Positions 56,201-64,000 of a DNA stretch of 64,000 nucleotides are shown in pieces. How positions within the stretch are numbered: position 1 is the stretch's first letter; each line of letters starts with the position of its first letter. A model generated the notes under the pieces. The model was not told the origin of the DNA and did not search any database. It saw only the letters and a list, made by a program, of their open reading frames with translations. The position numbers and the translations under genes were made by a program. Origin of the DNA: Pyrus communis (Eukaryota > Streptophyta > Magnoliopsida > Rosales > Rosaceae); the NCBI RefSeq assembly GCF_963583255.1, contig NC_084806.1, positions 26,880,735-26,944,734 of the forward strand, read 5' to 3'.

Positions 56201-56270
56201 AAAAAAAAGGAAAGACGAAATGCATATTTATCATGAGATAAACAAACTTCAAAATTTCTTTATTGATAAA
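53250..56270. other. Decayed retrotransposon-type DNA, no intact gene
   Basis: Plus-strand fragments such as MAPENPKDKEEILLQKRK (53633) and a Lys/Glu-rich coiled-coil-like stretch (AKEYEAYLVKVPKELRLK, about 54468-54525) sit among many stops. They resemble the antisense coiled-coil genes of Tat elements. Given the minus-strand protease remnant at 56.6-56.95 kb, they would again be opposite to pol. No continuous gene can be supported. Confidence 0.35.
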
Positions 56271-56275
56271 AGGAA

Positions 56276-56560
56276 TGGGGTTGTTTGATAAAGGGGTATG
56301 ATTGAATCTGAAGATGACTACTTACATATCTCCGAGAAAGAGAATCAAATCACTAGTGTGGTTATAAGAAAAGATGATATAATATAAGTACTACATCAGG
56401 GTTCATCTTTTACAAACAGCCTATGACAGGGCATTAAGGATATAAGTTCTCCATGAACTTGTCTTCATGCAGACAACGACATTGCAGTTGATTATGGATG
56501 GATAACCTATATATCCAGAAAAAGGAATCAAATTGCGTGTAATTGTTTGTCTAAGTGACC
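56276..56560 (-). repeat. Partial LTR of the 52-kb solo family
   Basis: Aligns with the middle of the 52227-53007 LTR: GGTATGATTGAATCTG, CTTACATATC, GAGAATCAAATCAC, ACAGCCTATGACAGGGCA. Both ends are missing. Confidence 0.6.
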
Positions 56561-56589
56561 TGGTGGGGTCTATGATGAGTCTTCATCTT

Positions 56590-56950
56590 TCAGCTTCTTT
56601 GCTTCCTCCGATATTTCCCCTCTTGTAAATTTGATCGAAGCTGGATAACGAGGCATCTAGTGATTGATTGAGGAGACAGTTCCCATGATATGCAACCAGT
56701 TCTGGCCGAGAACGACATTGTAAGGAGTTAGGTATGCCATAATATGGAGGGTTACTGGTGGTCATATGGTTTTACCTAAATTGTCAATTTTATTGTTCCT
56801 AGGGTCTGCACAGGGGACCCGTTAAGGGTTTGGAGGGTAGCTCTTCATTTTTTGACATTGTTAAGAATAACATTCTTTTAGCTGCACCTTCAAAGAGGAT
56901 ACTTACCTCAGATCCATTATCTATTAAGACTCGGCCAATATAGCATTAGA
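56590..56950 (-). pseudogene. Ty3/gypsy retropepsin remnant
   Basis: The minus strand reads IGRVLIDNGSEVSILF (near 56900-56945; DNG takes the place of the active-site D[TS]G) and later TPYNVVLGQNWLHIMG with SSINH, a stop, and RYPASIKFTRGEI. The spacing and second motif are those of Tat-type proteases. Frame changes and at least two stops make it a relic. It fixes the local element on the minus strand. Confidence 0.75.
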
Positions 56951-57555
56951 TGTCAGCAGCTTGACGACGAGAGCGACGTTGCAGGAGGAGCAAACAACTT
57001 TATAATTCTAGTTGGAGAACATTAAGGTGTTCGAGTCGATAGGTAGCAGTTTGTTGATTGGCTGCATTCTTTTTCTTTCGCGTTTTTCTAAGTGCCCATG
57101 TTTTTCGCCTATGCAGCTGATTCCAGAGAATGGTCATTTTCCTAAGTGTCCAATCGGAAAAAAAAGTTCTTAGCTTTTGGAGGCTTCATGCGTCATGCTT
57201 TAAGAGTGGGCATTAGGCTGTCCGTCTAGGTTCAGATCAAGGATTTTTGTTAGAGTGAGCAGGCTTTGTCTGGACAATAGACTATTTAAAACAGCGGACA
57301 GTCTATTCAACTACTTTCACTCCTATCTTAAGTTTAGTGAGTCTCGCTTGCTCTCTGTCTTGAAAACTTCTTTGAATGTCATTTACAATGCACATATCTT
57401 TAACATGTTTTCTCATACTTCATTCAAGAAGAAAGCCTCATCATCAAATAGGGCGATAACGTATTCGCAAGGCGATTACTTGGGGAAGCTTTGCCATAGG
57501 GGTAGAGTGATCTGGTTGAGAAGAATATGAGTCACTCTCAATGAAAGCAGCAAAA

Positions 57556-58037
57556 TTTGGAACCAAATTCATGCACCGCCATGGATGATGGAGGCACATA
57601 TTCGGGTAACCTGTAAAATAGTAAATAACCGTGAGTAAGCCTAAGACTGGGGTGAGGGGTGTGTGCTGGCAAAGAGTTATCCGCAGTCAAGTTAGTAAGC
57701 AAATATAAGACTGAAGCAGTGGGCAAGAGAATTAGAGTGCGATGAATATATTACCAGAGATGAACCCTAGACAAGGGTATTTATACTAGTAGGGATAGAG
57801 ACGTTTTTAGGATAGAATCCTTGTTTTAAGCCGAGAGAATCCTAGAAGATATCTAGAAGTAGATATTGTATCATCTTAGGAGTCGTGATCACTTACGGCA
57901 CACACCAATTCCTACATTGTAGGAACTCCAAGACTTATAGAGGAACAATTCCTGGACTGTTAAGTCCATGACCGGACTTCTAAGGTAACTGTATTCCGAT
58001 TAGCCTTACTTCGACCCAAGAAAATCATGGTCCCACA
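57556..58037 (-). repeat. Degenerate LTR, probably the 5' LTR of the decayed minus-strand element
   Basis: Related to the solo LTR at 52227: TTTGGAACCAAATTCATGC at one end and AATCATGGTCCCACA at the other, but shortened. On the minus strand it is followed by TTTTGCTGCTTTCATTGAG and then the protease remnant, as for a 5' LTR. No target duplication is visible. Confidence 0.55.
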
Positions 58038-58039
58038 TA

Positions 58040-59570
58040 TTTTAATCTTAATGAAAACTATTTGGTCTTATCACAACTATTGGTCCATGTGATTGATTTA
58101 TACGCATATGATACTCCCATTATTTATGTAAAATGATTTTTCAAGTAAGAATATATTGTACTATTAATGAGAGCTTTGCATTCTTTGATGAAATATATAG
58201 TTGCCTTAGGGCCTTAGGATGATTTTGAACCTTCGATTTGACCCAACAATAGCCTAGTGTTGGATCTCGGTCTAGGGATGATGATTGATTCTAGTTATGC
58301 GTTTAATCACATTAAGGCGTGTTTCCCTTTTGGGCGTTGGACCCAACTACTCCAATTTGCATGCATATCAAATAAAACAAAAAATGAGTACTTTAAAGTA
58401 AAGAAGAGCTTATACTCTTTTACAACACATTTATCAAATCAAAATACAAACATAATCTAATATAATTTTCCATGGTTGAAACAAATTTGAGAGATGGCCA
58501 ATCACATAGCTCAATTATCATAGACAGGTTCACGATCACTATTTCTTTAATTAATCAAGCACTTTAATTCATTAAACTAGAATGCAACAATGTTATTTGG
58601 TTTTTGGATCCATAGAATAAATTTAAATGGAACTAAATGACATTGAAATCTAATTCTCATTTAAAAGGGGAAAACTATTTTGTCATCTAGCTAATTTGGC
58701 CAAAATGTAATAAACTCAACTTTTGGGCTATTATGCAAAACATAAACTTTTTGGGGTTACTTTGTAAAAATACAAGAGTCCACAACTTCATGTAATTATT
58801 ACTAGAACCCAAAAGTTTCAATAATTACAAAAACTTCATTAAAGGAACAAAACAATTTGTCCTTTAGAGATTTTGGGCCTTTATGCAAAAACAAATTTTT
58901 TTGGGTCAAAGTGCAAATACACAAAAGTATCAAAACTTTATGTAATTGCAAGAAAGCCCCAAAATCACCCCCTTTGTTGTAAAGACAGTGAGAAGGAGTG
59001 AATTTTCAAAAAAAATTCGAAGTGTTGAGAAAAAAGAAAGGACCGTGTGATGATTAGAAAAGTACCAATCCAATCGCATAAACCAAGACAAACAAAGACT
59101 TAATTAACAAAATATAAAGCAATTTTGCATAAAAACTTTCCAGCTTTTTGTTCTTGCTATGAGCATGAATAACACAACAAGAACAATGAAGAACATTCAT
59201 GAAAACCCATAAGAGCTCCATAAACATTTTTCACCCAGAGACACCCAAAACTTTCTCAAACTAAGGGGAAATAACATATTCACATATTAGGGTACTTAGG
59301 GGTTCCTAATGTCACTTTAAAACACTTTTAACTAGACAAACATGAGCCCAAAAAATCCACCCATGGATTTGGTCTAATTTCCCCAAACAAAAGCCACCAA
59401 ATTTTAGCTCCAAATTTCATGCTTAAATGAACTACATCTACAACTTTTAAGATGACAATTTTTTCAAACAAAATTTACCATCAAAGAAGCAATAACAAAG
59501 CTTGTAACCACTACAATGTTCAAATCATAAGCTATGAACAACAAAACCCAAAAGGGTTCACCAACTACTA
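58040..59570. other. AT-rich repeat-derived stretch
   Basis: It contains an imperfect direct repeat of about 170 bp (about 58720 and 58890: TTTGGGC.TTATGCAAAA, then TTATGTAATT-like sequence). Its right part probably belongs to the copia-type LTR copy that follows. No gene found. Confidence 0.4.
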
Positions 59571-60721
59571 GACCTAGGCTCTTGATGGTGGGGTTTGAAC
59601 GAAATTATTTGAGAAACTAAGTTCATAAGCAACATAATACATGCATTTAACAATTAAATGGTGGAAGCATGCTTGTATGCATTCTAAAACAAAAATTAAG
59701 CCATGATATTCAAAGACTAGTAGTGGTGGTGAACCAATACTCAAACTCTAATCACAAAAAAGTAGAGAAACATTATAACTTTGAAGTTCCTCTTTGGAAG
59801 AGCAAAGGCTAGTCACCCATGAGAGGGCCTTCATTCCTCTCCTTGAGTTGAACTCCATGGCCATCATCTTCATGTAGTTGCCTCCTTGGATTCTTGGATT
59901 AGAATGCTTGGAAGATTCTCCAAAAGCCCCCAAAGTTGAGAGCCTCTAACTTCTGACACCGAGGATGATTATGGATGAAGATAAGTGACGTAGGAGAAAG
60001 AAGATTGCTAGCTAAATCCTTCCTATGTGGCCACCTCATAGAGAGAAAGAAAGAGCAAGTGTTATCTTTCCTCAAAGAAAACCCTCAATAAGGGTAAAGT
60101 TATAAAGATGCTTTTATACCTCATTCTTTACGAGTGGCAAACTTGTAATAAATGCACACTCCTCCCTATGGCTAGGCACAATTAGTTTGGTTAGGGTAAT
60201 TTCTCATTTTTTTTTAGTTGTTACACAACTTAAACCTTATGTGCCTTGTGGACCAAAACCCCTTTGGGTCCCAAAACCCGAAACTAACTTAAGGCCTAAA
60301 ATGAACCTTTCATCTTTGATTAATTAACTTTTAATTAATCTTTGCCATATACAATTAAACTATTTAATGGTCTTTACTCATCTTCATTATATCCTTTAAT
60401 CATTACCTTACATGGTGTGCGATCCATTAAGTTCTTTTTAGCGAGACAGTGGGTAATTACAACTCTTACTAATCGATTGTAAATTGAATCTTACTTTCAA
60501 TTCTCCATTTTATAATTATACAACTTTAGGGCTTCCACAAATCATGAGTGACACCTAGAAGCATGTCATGACTACCTAAGCTGATTAGAAGAGGCTGGAA
60601 AACTATTCAGTATTGAACAAATGCAATACGATCTTTCTCTAACTCAATTCTCTTGAACACATTGTTTGGTTTGGTAGTTTATTCATGTCTACTATCAAAT
60701 GTGATTCTCTTATATGATTAC

Positions 60722-61690
60722 TGATGTGATTTTTAGTACCTGCACAGATATCGTTAAAATCACTTAAAATACTTGCAAGAGTACAATGGATTAAAATACT
60801 TGCAAGAGTACAATGGAATCGTAGTATAATCGCTCATGCAAGGTAGTTCTCCACAAAGATTGTTTGACAAATTTGTAATTAAAATAATTCTTAATTAATT
60901 ATTTAACAAAGATTTGAGATTTTGAAATTTAAAAGATTAAAATAACAATAAAAGGAATCTGGAAAATTGGGAAAAATAGCATCAAAGAAAGAAAAACGTT
61001 TTTAAGAGTATAACAATTATGGGAAAGACTAGAGTTTAGCCATCACCATTAACAATGCTAAGCAATTTTACCAATTACTTATTAATTTCCACATACATCC
61101 TTTGAAGGTTAGGTTTTCCTAGTACATATTTTTCTCGTGATGTTCAAGTGAAAATGTGTATCTAACATGCAACCCGTTTATTATGTTCAGATCAAATATA
61201 AACATGCAAGACTCATTAGGTTTTGTGAAAACCCTTTAAAAAACCATGCAACCCTTAAGAGCGTGATGTTCGCCATAAGTGAACTTACAATTACTAAGCA
61301 CAATAAGCCCTCCTCAATTTTAGGGTGATCTTCCACCAGAAATTGCATCAAATTACTTGTCTAATTACCCTAATGGTGGCCAATCACTAAGTCAATCAGA
61401 TAGTTTAAACACGGTAATTAATAATTCAAAGCAAGCATGCATCCCTTCATAAGAAAATTAATAAAATCGCATATTCATGCTAAAGCTCATGGCCTTACCC
61501 TAGCAAAAAGAATTAGTTACGCATATTCATATTAAAAACCAAAGAAAATATCATTAAGTAAAAAAAGGATTGAAAGCACCTTGTAGGTAAAAACTCTGAA
61601 ATTCACCATAGCTTTGTTAAGTCTCTCAATGTTGCATAGAGAACCCTGATGGCTAAATAGCCTTATTTATACTACTACAAATTGAAATCA
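60722..61690 (-). repeat. Dispersed LTR-like repeat, copy B, nested in the copia-type LTR
   Basis: Inverse match to 23030-23880 over most of its length. It holds a local duplication (AAAATACTTGCAAGAGTACAATGG twice, about 60765-60812). On the minus strand TATAAATA occurs near 61665-61672, as in an LTR promoter. It is flanked on both sides by the copia-type LTR sequence. Confidence 0.65.
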
Positions 61691-61724
61691 TTCCTAGAAA
61701 AGGTCTTTTAAAAGAGAAATTTGT

Positions 61725-61945
61725 AGCAATGGTCCCTTAACTTTAGCCCAATTGGAGCAATGGTCCCTCAACTGAAAATCCATGAACATTGGTTCCTTAA
61801 CTCATCAAAACGTCCAGCTGTGGTCCTTTTTGTCAACTCCACCAAAATTTCGTCAAAATGACTCATGATCGAATGATCATTTCTACAATTGGGTTAAAGT
61901 TAAGGGACCATTGCTCTAATTGGGTTAAAGTTGAGGGACTTCCTA
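61725..61945. mobile_element. MITE with AGCAATGGTCCCTTAAC ends
   Basis: The left end TAGCAATGGTCCCTTAACTT recurs inverted as AAGTTAAGGGACCATTGCT (about 61898-61916). AATTGGGTTAAAGTTGAGGGAC follows as a second inverted copy. About 220 bp, non-coding. The right end seems truncated and no clean duplication is seen. Confidence 0.6.
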
Positions 61946-62587
61946 AATCTCATTCATACTCTGGCCAGAGATTCTTAATCATATCATAGAGTATTCTCCC
62001 TCAATGGCTTAAAGGTTAGAGATCCTTTGTTGTGCATTCACATGCCTCCATGGTTAAGTAGCTTAACCCCCACTATGCCGTGGACAACCTCTGATGGACT
62101 TAGTTTGACACAATCATAGATTATGGACCTAACCATAAGACAACTATAATACCTCAAGTAAAAAAACTATTTTGCATTATCCCAACCATGAGTCCTCATG
62201 TGACATGAGTATGAGAACTCATCGTTGATCTTATTCAGTAGACTAATTCTCTATTGAGCACCTACATAGTTGTCTTGGTGTCAATCACAACAATGTCTCA
62301 AGACCTCACTCTCATGGAGAGAAGACATAGCGTGTGCTGATCTATACTGATCATCAATGCCAAATTGATAATCTTATGATCAGAAAAGAGAATGGTCTCA
62401 TGAATCTAACTTCTTTGGTTCACATTCTCCTAATTCATATTCCTTGGACTTATCGCTTAAGCGTATAACATTCAATGAGACAACTTTAAACAATAATCTT
62501 TTTCTTTATATTAAACAAGTTTAGTTTAATATGTGAAATGTCCATAAAGCATCATCTGATGATTGACTTTAGGGCATATTTCCAACT

Positions 62588-64000
62588 GGGTTCAGCTACC
62601 TAATAAAGTAGTCATGTAAATGTACAACAAGGGATCTCTAATCTTTCATGGTGGAAGAAGAATACTCAAAGATATGATTCAGAAGTCTTTGGCCAAATAA
62701 GCGTATGAATATGACTAAGGAAATATGTTCCAAATCATATTCAAAAGTATCGTATTGGATAGTGGATATGAAACAAACTATCAACCTAACAATGTGGCTA
62801 AGAGTATTGAACTAGAGAATGACCGTATTCCATTGTGGTTGTAACTAAATAGGTTCTCCAACCACTTCTACTTAACTTGGGTAGTCATGACATACTGTTA
62901 TGTGTCACTCATAGTTTGTAGAAGCCCTGAAGAATAGCAAACACTAATCTTCTTTATAGGGAGAATTGAAAGTAAGTTTCAATTCACATCCATTAGTAAG
63001 AGTTACAATCACTCACTTTCTTGCTAATTGAAAGCTAATGGATCATACACTGTGTAAGGATGAGTCTGAAGAAATATAAATGAGATGGATATAAACAATT
63101 AAATAGTTTAAGAGAGTATGGTTAAGATTAATTAATGAGTTAATTAATTATATGAAAGGTTCGTATTGGGCTTTAAAATAGTTTCTGGCATGACGACTAA
63201 AACAAAATGGGATTTAGTCCACTTAACTAGAGAGAGGTCGGCCATGAGAAGGTAGAGACATAATTTCACTTATGCCACTAACTTGTGAGTTGGTATAAAA
63301 GTGACTTTATAGCTAAAACTTCATTAAGGTTGTTTGAGAAGAAAAACTTGGAGGCACATTCTCTCATCCTTCTTTCTAGTGGTTGGCCAACTAAGGGGGA
63401 TTTACTAGCATCAAATCCTTCCTTAGTTCATCCCTTTCATCTTTTCATATGTCACTTTTGGTGTGGAGACTTAGAGGCACCATCCTTTTGGTGCTTGGAG
63501 AATCCTTTCATCAAATCCTCAAGAAGCAAAGGAGCAAGGAAGTAGCAAAATTCTAAGGATTTAAGGAGCCAAATCCATGGAGCTTATGAAGAGGAATGAA
63601 GGCCATCACATGGGTTATAACCTTATGAAAATAGGAATGAGCTTCAAGGGTATGAAAACTCAATCTTTCTTCTTCTTTTTATGGAAAGAGTCTTTGTCAC
63701 CATCCACTAGGCCTTGAATTTTATAGGATTTAGATTTATTTTGAGTTCATGCTTTACTTTAATTGTTAATATATGCATGTATTGCTCAAATAATCTCTAC
63801 ATTGATTCCTTCAGTACATCATTTAGAAAGATGGAAGATTTGAAATCTTCATTTTCCCACTGATGCGCAGTTTTTATGGGAATGCAACTTCGTTTTGGTT
63901 GTTGCGTAAAGAACCTGAAGGATTGATATGTAGAAAAATCTTAACACTTAATAGAACATTCTTCAGCCTTTTAGCTTTCCTTTCCAACTATCCATGCATT
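62588..64000 (+). repeat. Copia-type LTR copy, plus orientation, truncated at its start
   Basis: Matches the inverse of 59570-62100: CACAACAA-GGATCTCTAA, GTAGTCATGACATGCT-like, AAATAGTTTAA-GTATGG, GAGGAATGAAGGCC and TGCATGTATT landmarks in the same order. It starts some 500 bases into the LTR, directly beside the other copy's first base, and runs off the window. The 63285-63545 frame inside it is incidental. Confidence 0.6.

Larger units (their letters stand above)
59570..62586 (-). repeat. Copia-type LTR copy, interrupted
   Basis: On the minus strand it starts GTTGGAAATATGCCCTAAAG at 62587, a start typical of SIRE/Angela-like Ty1/copia LTRs. It continues to about 61950, is broken by a MITE and an LTR-like repeat (about 60722-61945), and resumes to about 59570. 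The later part aligns in inverse orientation with 62590-63900. The frame at 59748-59933 lies inside it and is not a gene. Confidence 0.6.

Noticed and set aside
59748..59933. A 61-codon minus-strand frame
   Set aside because: It falls inside the copia-type LTR copy and the matching region of the plus copy does not keep it open.
1..64000. tRNA, rRNA or other structured RNA genes
   Set aside because: I looked for tRNA-like 3' ends and B-box motifs; the only tRNA-like strings are retrotransposon primer-binding sites.

Overview
This is plant nuclear DNA from a eudicot. It is AT-rich, full of microsatellites and mostly transposable elements. The style of its retrotransposons and MITEs, together with the intronless AHL gene, fits a woody eudicot such as a member of the Rosaceae; that family-level guess is inference. 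I see no bacterial, organellar, rRNA or tRNA gene.

Left part (1-12.6 kb): intergenic DNA with a Mutator-type MITE (286-484, perfect 9-bp target duplication), tandem repeats (3.1 kb; 4.7-5.25 kb with a palindromic core), two foldback elements (about 5.3-6.04 kb and 10374-11840), and the one clearly intact host gene, an AT-hook (AHL) DNA-binding protein on the minus strand (7012-7899).

Middle part (12.6-27.5 kb): an old, decayed minus-strand Ty3/gypsy chromovirus-like element (12667-21950, TSD TTTTT), a 3.5-kb Mutator-like element (22389-25878, TSD TAATTTCTT) with a gag CCHC remnant inside, a hAT-type MITE (26272-27002, TSD GATATACA) and an LTR fragment.

Right-centre (27.6-53.2 kb): two young LTR retrotransposons. 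Element 1 (27645-36909, TSD GGTAA) has almost identical 1.97-kb LTRs, a tRNA-Asp primer site, a damaged gag-like ORF, no pol and an antisense coiled-coil ORF. Element 2 (37994-51593, TSD GTTAC) is a Tat-lineage Ty3/gypsy element with gag, protease, RT, RNase H, an extra RNase H and integrase. Its sense frames are broken in several places. On the opposite strand it carries a five-exon gene joining a plant-mobile-domain protein to a coiled coil, with its own TATA box. Element 2 sits in an intron of a minus-strand NIPA8-like magnesium-transporter gene remnant, and a solo LTR (52227-53007, TSD CAATT) sits in another intron of the same remnant.

Right end (53.2-64 kb): decayed Ty3/gypsy material, including a minus-strand retropepsin remnant, and two head-to-head copies of a copia-type LTR family, one of them interrupted by other repeats. 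The elements fall into visible age layers: very young (element 1), young (element 2), old (12.7-22 kb and 53-58 kb).
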